NCBI RefSeq assembly: GCF_023150065.1
Contig: NZ_JAKLLN010000027.1
Coordinates: 1 to 56,347, forward strand
Length of the DNA: 56,347 nt
Origin: Zoogloea sp.
GTDB lineage: Bacteria > Pseudomonadota > Gammaproteobacteria > Burkholderiales > Rhodocyclaceae
Reading direction: 5' to 3'
Part shown: in pieces, positions 7,351 through 14,830 of the stretch
Layout: every line of letters begins with the position of its first letter
How positions within the stretch are numbered: position 1 is the stretch's first letter
Notes under the pieces: model-generated
Database searches by the model: none
Seen by the model: the letters and a program-made list of their open reading frames with translations, nothing else
What the model was told of the DNA's origin: nothing
Position numbers and translations under genes: made by a program

Positions 7351-9117
7351 TTACTTGCCGTTGTGCAGCTTGAACACCCACACGGAACCGCCCTGCTCCA
7401 GGAAGTTCACGCGACGGGCCACGTCGCCGCCCCACAGGGGAACAGCGCCGCCCCAGCCGGACACCACGGCCACGTACTGCTCGCCGCCTTCCATCCAGGT
7501 AACCGGGGGAGCCACCACGCCGGAGCCGGTCTGGAAGGACCAGACTTCCTTGCCGGTCTTGGCATCCAGCGCCTTCAGGTAGCCTTCGGGGGTACCGTAG
7601 AAGGTCAGGTTGCCGCCGGTGGTCAGGACACCGCCCCACAGGGGAGCGAAGTTCTTGTTTTCCCACACGATCTTGCCGGTGGTCGGATCCACGGCGCGCA
7701 GGGAGCCGATGTAGTCGTCGTGCAGGGCCTTGATGGTGAAGCCGGCGCCCAGGTAAGCCGCACCGCGCTTGTAGGAGACGGGCTCGTTCCAGATGTCCAT
7801 GCCCCACTCGTTGGCCGGCACGTAGAACAGGCCGGTCTGCGGGTTGTAGGCGATCTGCTGCTGGTTCTTGCCGCCCAGGAAGGACGGAGCGGCGAAGACG
7901 TTCTTGCCCTTCTTGCCATCCGCGCTGCCGGACGGGTCGCCAGGACGGTTCTCATCCACGTAGATGGGACGGCCGGTGTTCATGTCGAAGCCCTTGGCCC
8001 AGGTGATGTCCTTGACGAAGGGGAAGATGTTCAGCGGCTTGCCGTTGGTACGGTCGAGCACGAAGAAGAAGCCGTTACGGTCAGCCTTGCCGCCCGCCTT
8101 GATGACCTTGCCGGTCTTCGGATCCTTGTAGTCGAAGGACACGAATTCGTTCACACCGTCAAAGTCCCAGCCGTCGTGGGGGGTGGTCTGGTAGTGCCAG
8201 ACAATCTTGCCGGTATCCGGGTCGATGGCCACGGTGGCGGAGGAGAACAGGTTGTCGCCGGGGCGCAGGTGGCTGTTCCACGGAGCCGGGTTGCCGGTGC
8301 CCGCGAAGACCAGGTTGGTCTCGGGGTCGTAGGTGGCGCCGTTCCAGGTGGCCGCACCGCCGGTCTTCCACAGGTCGCCGGTCCAGGTGGCGTTGAGGGT
8401 ACCGGAGATGCCGTTCTCGACCTTCTCGCCGTTCACCCACTTGTAGCCCATGTGGCCTTCAACGGTGGGACGCATCCACACCATCTTGCCGGTCTTGGCA
8501 TCGCGGGCTTCCATACGGCCCTGCACGCCGAATTCGCCACCGGACACACCGGTGATGACCAGGCCCTTGACGATCAGCGGTGCCGCAGTGGCGGAGTAGC
8601 CGGCGGCGTAGTCGTCGATCTTCTCCTTCCACACGACCTTGCCGGTGTCCTTGTTCAGGGCCACCAGCTGGGCGTCGAGGGTGGCGAAGATCACCACGTC
8701 GCCATACAGGGCAGCGCCACGGTTGATCACGTCACAGCAGGGCATGATGCCTTCGGGCAGGCGGTGCTCGTACTTCCACAGCTTCTTGCCGGTCTTGGCA
8801 TCCAGGGCAAAGATGCGGCTGTAGGAAGCGGTCACGAACATCTTGCCGTCGTGGATCAGCGGCTGGGATTCCTGGCCGCGCTGCTTCTCGCCACCAAAGG
8901 AGAAGGACCACACCGGGACCAGGTTCTTGACGGTCTTGACGTTGACCTTGTCCAGGGGGCTGAAGCGCTGACCCTGCTGGCCCAGGCCGAAGTGGGTGAC
9001 ATCGCCAGTGGTCTTGGCGTCGTTGGCAATGTCGGCGTCCGTGACTTCCTTGGCGTGGACCGAACCGGCCACCATCAGGGCGGCCGCGATCAGGCTCAAC
9101 GCAAACGGCTTTTTCAT
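7351..9117 (-). CDS. PQQ-dependent methanol/ethanol-type dehydrogenase, lanthanide-type active site
   Basis: A 588-residue periplasmic quinoprotein. The start at 9117 has AAGGAG seven bases upstream, and [18 protein letters not shown] is a signal peptide ending near VHA. The eight-bladed propeller is marked by repeated DAKTGKxxW motifs. Vicinal Cys127-Cys128 (MPCCD) form the disulfide ring over PQQ. Metal ligands fit Glu195 (GGEFG), Asn276 (GTGNPAPW) and catalytic Asp318 in GWDFDG. Asp320, two residues on, is the extra ligand that marks lanthanide-dependent XoxF/PedH enzymes, where calcium enzymes have Ala, Ser or Thr. The gene faces away from a quinoprotein relay operon and has its own sigma-54 promoter. 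Exact alcohol and exact subfamily (ExaA, PedH or XoxF) are not settled. Confidence 0.9.
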   Translation of the reverse strand: MKKPFALSLIAAALMVAGSVHAKEVTDADIANDAKTTGDVTHFGLGQQGQRFSPLDKVNVKTVKNLVPVWSFSFGGEKQRGQESQPLIHDGKMFVTASYSRIFALDAKTGKKLWKYEHRLPEGIMPCCDVINRGAALYGDVVIFATLDAQLVALNKDTGKVVWKEKIDDYAAGYSATAAPLIVKGLVITGVSGGEFGVQGRMEARDAKTGKMVWMRPTVEGHMGYKWVNGEKVENGISGTLNATWTGDLWKTGGAATWNGATYDPETNLVFAGTGNPAPWNSHLRPGDNLFSSATVAIDPDTGKIVWHYQTTPHDGWDFDGVNEFVSFDYKDPKTGKVIKAGGKADRNGFFFVLDRTNGKPLNIFPFVKDITWAKGFDMNTGRPIYVDENRPGDPSGSADGKKGKNVFAAPSFLGGKNQQQIAYNPQTGLFYVPANEWGMDIWNEPVSYKRGAAYLGAGFTIKALHDDYIGSLRAVDPTTGKIVWENKNFAPLWGGVLTTGGNLTFYGTPEGYLKALDAKTGKEVWSFQTGSGVVAPPVTWMEGGEQYVAVVSGWGGAVPLWGGDVARRVNFLEQGGSVWVFKLHNGK

Positions 9118-9223
9118 TGTTTTGCTCCTTTGGATCATTGAATGTCTCCTTCGAGAAGGTGCTTAAGCGCTACCTGGGGCGGCCACCTCCCGGCCCAACC
9201 AGGTCGTGCAGCGCTTTCCCTGC

Positions 9224-9238
9224 GCAAGAGCTGTGCCA
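9224..9238 (-). promoter_or_regulatory. Sigma-54 promoter of the PQQ dehydrogenase gene
   Basis: Read on the minus strand: TGGCACAGCTCTTGC, an exact match to the -24/-12 consensus TGGCAC-N5-TTGC. It lies about 107 bases upstream of the start codon at 9117, giving a leader of roughly 95 bases. The same 15 bases occur in the opposite direction at 9558. Confidence 0.85.
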
Positions 9239-9423
9239 AAGGCTTGGCGCCGGGCCGGAAAATAGATCGACCGGGAAAAATTCCCGATAGAAAACGGGAA
9301 GTTGGCTCTGGTCGAAAACACGTTCGAATGGGAAAAATAAAGCCAGCCTGGGCCATTCCGCCCACTTGATGCTTCATTCCACACCAACTGCTCCAAGCTG
9401 GAGCACCCCGAAGCAGGACAGGC

Positions 9424-9453
9424 GCGACAGATGTACCACCTGCGACAGATGTC
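9424..9453. promoter_or_regulatory. Direct repeats, candidate activator-binding sites
   Basis: GCGACAGATGT occurs at 9424-9434 and again at 9442-9452, 18 bases apart. The second copy extends to GACAGATGTC, which has GACA and TGTC as inverted halves. Position, about 105-135 bases upstream of the plus-strand sigma-54 promoter and about 190-220 bases from the minus-strand one, fits an enhancer for a sigma-54 activator shared by both promoters. The protein that binds is not identified. Confidence 0.45.
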
Positions 9454-9557
9454 CGCAGCGCAGAACTCGCCGGTCCCTGGCACCACGGTCCACGCAAACC
9501 CTTGTCCCCCGCGCTGAAACCCGCTTCCGGCTGCCAGGCCGTCGACTTCCCGGGCAG

Positions 9558-9573
9558 TGGCACAGCTCTTGCA
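9558..9573 (+). promoter_or_regulatory. Sigma-54 promoter of the quinoprotein relay operon
   Basis: TGGCACAGCTCTTGCA matches TGGCAC-N5-TTGCA exactly. It is 59 bases upstream of the ATG at 9632. Its 15-base core is identical to that of the divergent promoter, including the non-conserved spacer. Confidence 0.85.
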
Positions 9574-9631
9574 GCGCCTTTCACAGCAAACAGAGCGCGC
9601 CGCCACCGGCAGGCCGCCGTCAGGAGACAGA

Positions 9632-10420
9632 ATGAAGAAGCAAGCCCTCGCGGCCCTCACGGCCCTGTGGATGGCCTGTGCCTGCAGCGCAGGTCACGCC
9701 GCCGCCCCTGCCGAGCGCCGTACCGACCCCCTCGATTCGCCCCGCTGGGCCGACATGCGCAAGGAGATGTTTCCGGCGACGGCCCAGGTCATCTTTGACG
9801 ATCGGGTCAAGGTCACCGCCCCCCTCACCGCCGAGAACGCCATGAACGTGCCGGTGAGCGTGGACGCCAGCGCCCTGAACGGCGTGCGCGAGGTGCTCGT
9901 CTTCGCCGACTTCAACCCCATCGTGCGCATCGTCCGCTTCGAACCCAGCGGCGCCCACGCGGCCCTGGGCTTCCGCATCAAGCTGCAGCAGTCCACCCCG
10001 GTTCGCGCCGCGGTGCGCACCGCCGACGGCATCTGGCATGTGGGCGGCACCTGGGTCAATACCGCCGGCGGCGGCTGCACCCTGCCCTCCACGGGCAGCG
10101 GCTCGCCCGAATGGCAGAAACGCCTGGGGGAAGTGAGCAGTCGCGTGTGGGCCCGCAAGGAAGGTGGCGAGCGCATCCGTCTGCGCATCATCCACCCCAT
10201 CGACACCGGCCTCGCCGCCGGCATTCCGGCCTTCTTCCTGCAGGACCTGGACCTCAGCGACGACCAGGGCAAGGCCCTGATGCACATCGAGGGCTTCGAG
10301 CCCATCGCCGAGAACCCGGTGTTCACCGTCGACATCCCCGCCACCCGGGCCGCCGCCGCGTACCGGGTCAGCGGCCGCGACAACAACGGCAACGCCATTT
10401 CGGCTGCGATCGAAAAATGA
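9632..10420 (+). CDS. Quinoprotein dehydrogenase-associated SoxYZ-like carrier
   Basis: A 262-residue exported protein. CAGGAG precedes the ATG at 9632, and MKKQALAALTALWMACACSAGHAAA is a signal peptide. The N-terminal half resembles SoxY, ending with Cys149 in NTAGGGCTLPS, the position of the carrier cysteine. The C-terminal half (IRLRIIHPIDTG, then FFLQDLDLSDDQGKAL) resembles SoxZ. This SoxY-SoxZ fusion is a known companion of PQQ dehydrogenases. In sulfur oxidation SoxYZ carries substrates as cysteine adducts, and what this version carries is unknown. It is the first gene of an operon driven by a sigma-54 promoter, with its stop overlapping the next start by four bases. Confidence 0.88.
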   Translation: MKKQALAALTALWMACACSAGHAAAPAERRTDPLDSPRWADMRKEMFPATAQVIFDDRVKVTAPLTAENAMNVPVSVDASALNGVREVLVFADFNPIVRIVRFEPSGAHAALGFRIKLQQSTPVRAAVRTADGIWHVGGTWVNTAGGGCTLPSTGSGSPEWQKRLGEVSSRVWARKEGGERIRLRIIHPIDTGLAAGIPAFFLQDLDLSDDQGKALMHIEGFEPIAENPVFTVDIPATRAAAAYRVSGRDNNGNAISAAIEK

Positions 10421-11373
10421 CCCCCCTCTCCCGCACCGCACGCAGCCTCATTGCCGTCTTCGCCCTCGGCTGGACGGTGCTCCTCGCCGCCGCCGACCGG
10501 GACTACGGCCTCACCCCCGTGCGCATTGCCGACGACACCTGGGTGCTGGTCGGGCGCAGCGAGGATTTCAGCTTTGCCAACGGCGGCAACATCGTCAATA
10601 CCGCCTTCATCGTCACCCAGGCCGGCGTGGTGGTGATCGACAGCGGCCCGTCGCGGGCCTACGGCGAGCAGCTCAAGCGCGCCATCGCCCGCATCACCGA
10701 CAAGCCGGTGAGCCTGGTGCTCAACACCCACCACCATCCGGACCACTTCCTCGGCAACCAGGCCTTCGCCCCGGCCAGCCTGGCCGCGCTGCCCGCCACC
10801 ATCAAGGGCATCCACAGCGAAGGCGGCAGCCTCAACGAAAACATGTACCGCCTGGCCGGTGACTGGATGGCCGGCACCGAACCCGTCGCCCCGGCCCGCC
10901 CGCTCACCGCCGGCCCCCTGGAGATGGGCGGGCACCGCTTAGAACTGATCGCCCTCGCCGGCCACACCGAGGCCGACCTGGTCATTCTCGACCGCAGCAC
11001 CGGCGTGCTCTTTGCGGGCGACCTGGTGTTCAACGGTCGCACCCCCACCACGCCCCATGCCGATCTGCCCCGCTGGCAGGCCGCCCTCGATCAGCTCGAG
11101 AAGACCTCCTTCACCGCCCTCGTGCCCGGCCACGGCCCGGTGGCCGGCGACACCGGGCCGATCCGCCAGACCCGCACCTGGCTGGCCTGGCTGGACCGCC
11201 AGCTGCGCCAGGCGGCCGACGACGGCCTCGACATGACTGAAGTCCTGACCCTGCCGCTGCCGGCGGAATTCCGCGGCCTGGCCGTGGTCGACGCAGAGTA
11301 CCGCCGCTCCGTGGGCCAGCTCTATCCGGCCTATGAGCAACGTGCCCTTTCCGGCGAACGCCGCAAGCCATGA
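10417..11373 (+). CDS. Quinoprotein relay system zinc metallohydrolase (MBL fold)
   Basis: A 318-residue metallo-beta-lactamase-fold protein with an N-terminal hydrophobic export signal. The zinc motif HxHxDH is present as HHHPDH at residues 105-110. Further ligands are seen in ALAGHTEADLVI, in LFAGDLVFNG and in LVPGHGPV. It belongs to the SoxH-related hydrolases that accompany PQQ dehydrogenases and the SoxYZ-like carrier, and may release a carrier-bound product. Start and stop both sit in four-base ATGA overlaps with neighbours, so translation is coupled. The reaction has not been shown for this family as far as I know. Confidence 0.88.
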   Translation: MTPLSRTARSLIAVFALGWTVLLAAADRDYGLTPVRIADDTWVLVGRSEDFSFANGGNIVNTAFIVTQAGVVVIDSGPSRAYGEQLKRAIARITDKPVSLVLNTHHHPDHFLGNQAFAPASLAALPATIKGIHSEGGSLNENMYRLAGDWMAGTEPVAPARPLTAGPLEMGGHRLELIALAGHTEADLVILDRSTGVLFAGDLVFNGRTPTTPHADLPRWQAALDQLEKTSFTALVPGHGPVAGDTGPIRQTRTWLAWLDRQLRQAADDGLDMTEVLTLPLPAEFRGLAVVDAEYRRSVGQLYPAYEQRALSGERRKP

Positions 11374-12173
11374 GCCCCGCCCTGCCGCTGCCCGATACCG
11401 CCTGGCCCCGCCCCGCGGCCCTGCCACGCCCGTTGCAGCTGGCCATCGGGCTGTCCATCGGTGTCCATGCCATGGCCTTGCTGGTGCAAGGCAAGGGCCT
11501 GCCGCCAGCCCCCGCCACGCCGCCCACCCTCGAAATCGTGCTCCGCACGCCCGCAGCGCTGCCCGCGCCAGTAAGCCCGCCGCCCGTCGCCGAAGTGCGG
11601 ACACCCCCACCGCCGCCCCGCGTTGAAGCCCCGGCCCGCGCCCCCCAGGTCGCACCGCGCCCGGCCCCCGTGCTGACCCGCCCGCTGGCCCAGGCCCCCA
11701 ACAACACACCCGCCCTGCGCACCGAGCCCACTCCGGCCCCCACCCCCCTCGCACCCGCCGCCCCTGCCGTCGACACCCCGCCGCCCCCGGCCATCGCCGT
11801 AGCGGCCCCGCGGCCAACCCATGTCGAGCCCGCTGCAGTTGCCGCACCCGCCGCCGACGAGGCCCTCGACCCTGCCCTGCTCGAACGCTACGGGCGCAGC
11901 CTCTCCAGCCTCTTCGCCCGCCAGCAGAACTACCCCCGGCTGGCCGCCATGCGCGGCTGGGAGGGCGAGGTGCAGGTGCGTGTCACCATCGCCCGCAAGG
12001 GCAACATCGTGGCCGCCCAGGTGGTTCGCTCCAGCGGCTTTGAAATCCTCGACCAGAGCGCCATCCAGCTGGTCTCCGGCGCCGGCCAGCTGCCCCGCCC
12101 GCCCGAAGCCCTGCAGAACCGCGAGCTCCAGATCGTCGTCCCCGTACTTTTCAAACTGGAGAAACCGGCATGA
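11370..12173 (+). CDS. TonB-family energy-transducer-like protein
   Basis: A 267-residue protein with the TonB layout. A single N-terminal membrane segment (LQLAIGLSIGVHAMALLVQ) is followed by a Pro/Ala-rich linker of about 120 residues and a C-terminal domain with YPRLAAMRGWEGEVQVRVTI and SSGFEILDQSAI. It would couple the proton gradient to an outer-membrane receptor. Encoded in the middle of the quinoprotein operon with ATGA overlaps on both sides, it suggests that uptake across the outer membrane, perhaps of a lanthanide chelate or PQQ, belongs to the system. No TonB-dependent receptor or ExbBD is encoded here. Confidence 0.85.
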   Translation: MSPALPLPDTAWPRPAALPRPLQLAIGLSIGVHAMALLVQGKGLPPAPATPPTLEIVLRTPAALPAPVSPPPVAEVRTPPPPPRVEAPARAPQVAPRPAPVLTRPLAQAPNNTPALRTEPTPAPTPLAPAAPAVDTPPPPAIAVAAPRPTHVEPAAVAAPAADEALDPALLERYGRSLSSLFARQQNYPRLAAMRGWEGEVQVRVTIARKGNIVAAQVVRSSGFEILDQSAIQLVSGAGQLPRPPEALQNRELQIVVPVLFKLEKPA

Positions 12174-13618
12174 ACGCAGCTGCCTGCTCCCTCCCCTCCG
12201 GCCCCGACATCAAGCTCAGCCCCAGCCAGCCCGGCAACGGCCAGTCCCTGCGGCTGCGGGTGAGCCTGGTGCTGACGGCCCTGGCAGCCGCCTTCGTGAT
12301 CGCCAGCGCCGCCCTGTGGGTGAGCGATGCCCGCACTGCCATCACCGAAGAGATCACCGCCGCCCACCGGGTGGCCGCCCAGTGGCTGGCCGTATCCGCC
12401 CAGGGCACCGCCTCCGGCGATCCGGCCTGGACGGAGACCCGGCTCCTCGCCCACCTCAACGCCGTCGGCCGCATCCGCGCCCACCAGCTCGAGGCCCGCG
12501 ACGAATCGGGCCGCCTGCTGTACACCTCGCCGCCCTCCGCCTACAAGCCCGGCCGGGACGCACCCGCCTGGTTCACCCACTGGATGGAGCCCGGCATTCC
12601 GGCCATGACCCTGCACGCCGGCAGCCTCACCCTGCACCTGCAGCCCGACCCCTCGCGGGCCCTGATTGACCTGTGGGACGACCTCAGCGCCGCCGCCGCC
12701 CGCGCCCTGCTGGCCCTGGCCGGCCTGTTCATCGGTAGCTGGTTCGCCATCCACCACGCCCTCAAGCCCCTTGAAACCGTGATGGCCGCCCTCGACCGCA
12801 CCGGCCAGGGCAACTTCGACACCCGCCTGCCCACCGACGGCCCGGCCGAACTCGCCCGCCTCGGCCAGGCCTTCAACGGCATGGCCCGGCGCCTCAACGA
12901 AGCCGTGGTCGAAAACGTCCGCCTGACCCACGAGCAGGCCGTGGCCCGGGCCATCACCGAGCGCCTCGAGGCCGACCGCCTGGCCATCGCCCGGGATCTC
13001 CACGACGAACTCGGCCAGAGCATCACCGCCGTTGCCGCGCTGGCCGGCGCCATCGTCCAGCGCAGCACCGACACTCCGCAGATCCACCAGAGCGCCGAAG
13101 TGATTCGCGACGTGGCCTCGCGCATGCAGGGCGACGTGCGCGCCCTGCTCACCCGCCTGCGCCCCCCCGGCAGCGCCCAACGCGAGACCCTCGACGACGC
13201 GGTGCGCAGCTACCTCGCCAGCTGGAGCCGCCACCATGCCGACATCGAGCTGTCCACCGAGCTCTTCGCCGGCCCCCAGCCCCTGCCCGACGACATCACC
13301 CTGGCCACCCTGCGCATCGTCCAGGAGTCGTGCACCAACATCGTCCGTCACGCCCTGGCCAGCCGGGCCCGGGTGCGCCTGCTGCGCGAGGGCGACACCC
13401 TGACCATCGAGATCAGCGACAACGGCCGCGGCATCCTGCCCGCGCCGGGCCAGGCCGGCTTCGGCCTCGCCGGCATGCGCGAACGGGTCATCGGCCTGGC
13501 CGGCAGCCTGGAGATCAGCAGCCCGCCGGGCGGCGGCACGCGCATCCGCGCCCGCCTGCCCCTCACCCTGCCGGAGCCCCTTGCCCCGGCCGCCCTCCCG
13601 GAAGGCCTCCCCTCATGA
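12170..13618 (+). CDS. NarX-type sensor histidine kinase of the quinoprotein operon
   Basis: A 482-residue inner-membrane kinase. Transmembrane segments lie at about residues 29-50 and 178-195, enclosing a periplasmic sensor of some 125 residues. A HAMP-like linker follows (LKPLETVMAALDRT). The HisKA_3 box is ARDLHDELGQS with phospho-acceptor His278. The ATPase domain shows NIVRHALASRA, then DNGRGI and GFGLAGMRER. It overlaps both neighbouring genes by four bases, and the next one encodes its likely partner regulator. By position it should sense an alcohol, redox or metal cue for the pathway. The ligand is unknown. Confidence 0.88.
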   Translation: MNAAACSLPSGPDIKLSPSQPGNGQSLRLRVSLVLTALAAAFVIASAALWVSDARTAITEEITAAHRVAAQWLAVSAQGTASGDPAWTETRLLAHLNAVGRIRAHQLEARDESGRLLYTSPPSAYKPGRDAPAWFTHWMEPGIPAMTLHAGSLTLHLQPDPSRALIDLWDDLSAAAARALLALAGLFIGSWFAIHHALKPLETVMAALDRTGQGNFDTRLPTDGPAELARLGQAFNGMARRLNEAVVENVRLTHEQAVARAITERLEADRLAIARDLHDELGQSITAVAALAGAIVQRSTDTPQIHQSAEVIRDVASRMQGDVRALLTRLRPPGSAQRETLDDAVRSYLASWSRHHADIELSTELFAGPQPLPDDITLATLRIVQESCTNIVRHALASRARVRLLREGDTLTIEISDNGRGILPAPGQAGFGLAGMRERVIGLAGSLEISSPPGGGTRIRARLPLTLPEPLAPAALPEGLPS

Positions 13619-14262
13619 GCGCAGCCGCCCCCCTGTCCGCCCTTTCCCTGGTCCTGGCCGACGACCACGCCATCGTGCGCATGGGGTTCCGCCTGCTCCT
13701 CGAGGGCGTCGGCGCCCGGGTGCTGGCCGAAGCCGACAGCGGCGAGGCCGCCCAGCAGCGGATGCAGGAACTCGACCCGGATGTGCTGGTGATGGATCTC
13801 TCCATGCCCGGCTGCGGCGGCCTCGCCGCGCTGGAGCGCATCCTCGCCCGCAAGCCCGGCCAGAAGGTACTGATCGCCTCGGCCCACGCCGACGCCATCA
13901 CCGCCGAACGGGCCCTCAAGGCGGGTGCCGCCGGCTACCTGTGCAAGCGCAGCCCCCCCGACGAGTTGCTCAAGGCGGTGGGGCTGGTGGCCGCGGGCCA
14001 GCGCTACATCGACCCGGAGATCGCCGCCGCCCTGCGCCGCGCCGACCGCCCGGAGCACCCCGCCGAAGCCCTGACCGACAAGGAATTCAGCGTCTTCCTG
14101 CAGCTGGCCCAGGGCCGCTCGGTGGCCGAAGTGGCCGAGACCTTCCACCTCAGCCCCAACACCGTCGGCACCCACCTTTATCACATCAAGCAGAAGCTTG
14201 GCGTACAGAACATGGCCGAACTGGCCATGGCGGCCGTGCGTTCCGGCCTGATCGAAGTCTAG
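13615..14262 (+). CDS. LuxR/NarL-family response regulator of the quinoprotein operon
   Basis: A 215-residue regulator. The receiver domain has acidic DD at 16-17, phospho-acceptor Asp61 (VLVMDLSMPG), and Lys in YLCKRSPPDELL. The C-terminal helix-turn-helix is AEVAETFHLSPNTVGTHLYHIKQKLG. Translation is coupled to the kinase gene by an ATGA overlap. It has no AAA+ domain, so it cannot itself activate the two sigma-54 promoters of this island. It must control other promoters or modulate these indirectly. Confidence 0.9.
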   Translation: MSAAAPLSALSLVLADDHAIVRMGFRLLLEGVGARVLAEADSGEAAQQRMQELDPDVLVMDLSMPGCGGLAALERILARKPGQKVLIASAHADAITAERALKAGAAGYLCKRSPPDELLKAVGLVAAGQRYIDPEIAAALRRADRPEHPAEALTDKEFSVFLQLAQGRSVAEVAETFHLSPNTVGTHLYHIKQKLGVQNMAELAMAAVRSGLIEV

Positions 14263-14296
14263 GTTTCATCCCCCTTTCCCCAACCGAGAGAGCTCC

Positions 14297-14815
14297 ATGA
14301 ACAACAAAGCCGCCGTCCTCATCGCCACCCTTGCCATCGCCGCGGCCACCCCGGCCCTGGCTGCCCGTCAGCCCCTCAAGGTCACCGAGCACATCGACAT
14401 CTCCGCCCCGCCGGCCAAGGTTTGGGAAGCCGTACGCGACTTCGGCAGCCTGGCCTGGCACCCGGCCGTGGGCAGCACCACCCTCGACAAGGGCAGCAAG
14501 GACAAGCGCGGCGCCGTACGCACCGTCACCACCAAGGACGGCGCCAAGCTGGTCGAAGAGTTGCTGAGCCACCAGGACTCCACCCGCAGCCTCAAGTACC
14601 GCATCATCGACTCGCCCCTGCCGGTGAGCGACTACGTGTCCACCCTCAAGGTCAAGGCAGCCAAGGGCGGCAGCCACGTGGAGTGGTCCTCCACCTTCAA
14701 GCGCAAGGACGAGAAGCCCGCCGAGGGGGCCGACAACGCCGGCGCCAAGAAGGCCGTGGCCGGCATCTACACCAGCGGCCTGGGCGCCCTCAAGCAGCAG
14801 CTCGAGGCCAAGTAA
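14297..14815 (+). CDS. Exported SRPBCC-family protein
   Basis: A 172-residue protein with a signal peptide (MNNKAAVLIATLAIAAATPALA). The mature part is a START/SRPBCC fold: EHIDISAPPAKVWEAVRDFG, then LAWHPAVGSTTL, and DSPLPVSDYVSTLKV. Such helix-grip proteins bind small hydrophobic ligands or act on them. A periplasmic member in an alcohol dehydrogenase operon may bind substrate, product or cofactor. It lies 34 bases after the regulator gene and 15 bases before the NosR-like gene, with GAGAGAG as ribosome-binding site, so it belongs to the same transcript. Confidence 0.82.
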   Translation: MNNKAAVLIATLAIAAATPALAARQPLKVTEHIDISAPPAKVWEAVRDFGSLAWHPAVGSTTLDKGSKDKRGAVRTVTTKDGAKLVEELLSHQDSTRSLKYRIIDSPLPVSDYVSTLKVKAAKGGSHVEWSSTFKRKDEKPAEGADNAGAKKAVAGIYTSGLGALKQQLEAK

Positions 14816-14830
14816 GCCGGGCACGGCCCC

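Larger units (their letters stand above)
9118..9631. other. 514-bp divergent control region of the quinoprotein island
   Basis: No gene is visible here. The region separates the dehydrogenase start from the relay operon start. It holds two sigma-54 promoters pointing outward, a pair of 11-base direct repeats between them, and an A-rich stretch near 9260-9345 that could ease DNA bending. Short reading frames across it have no coding character. Confidence 0.8.

Noticed and set aside
7363-9141. A 592-codon plus-strand frame antisense to almost the whole PQQ dehydrogenase gene
   Set aside because: The minus-strand gene has a signal peptide, all active-site motifs and a ribosome-binding site. The mirror frame is low-complexity Gly/Val/His text caused by GC-rich third positions.
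9142-9369. Small frame in the divergent control region
   Set aside because: It spans the minus-strand sigma-54 promoter and has no coding character.
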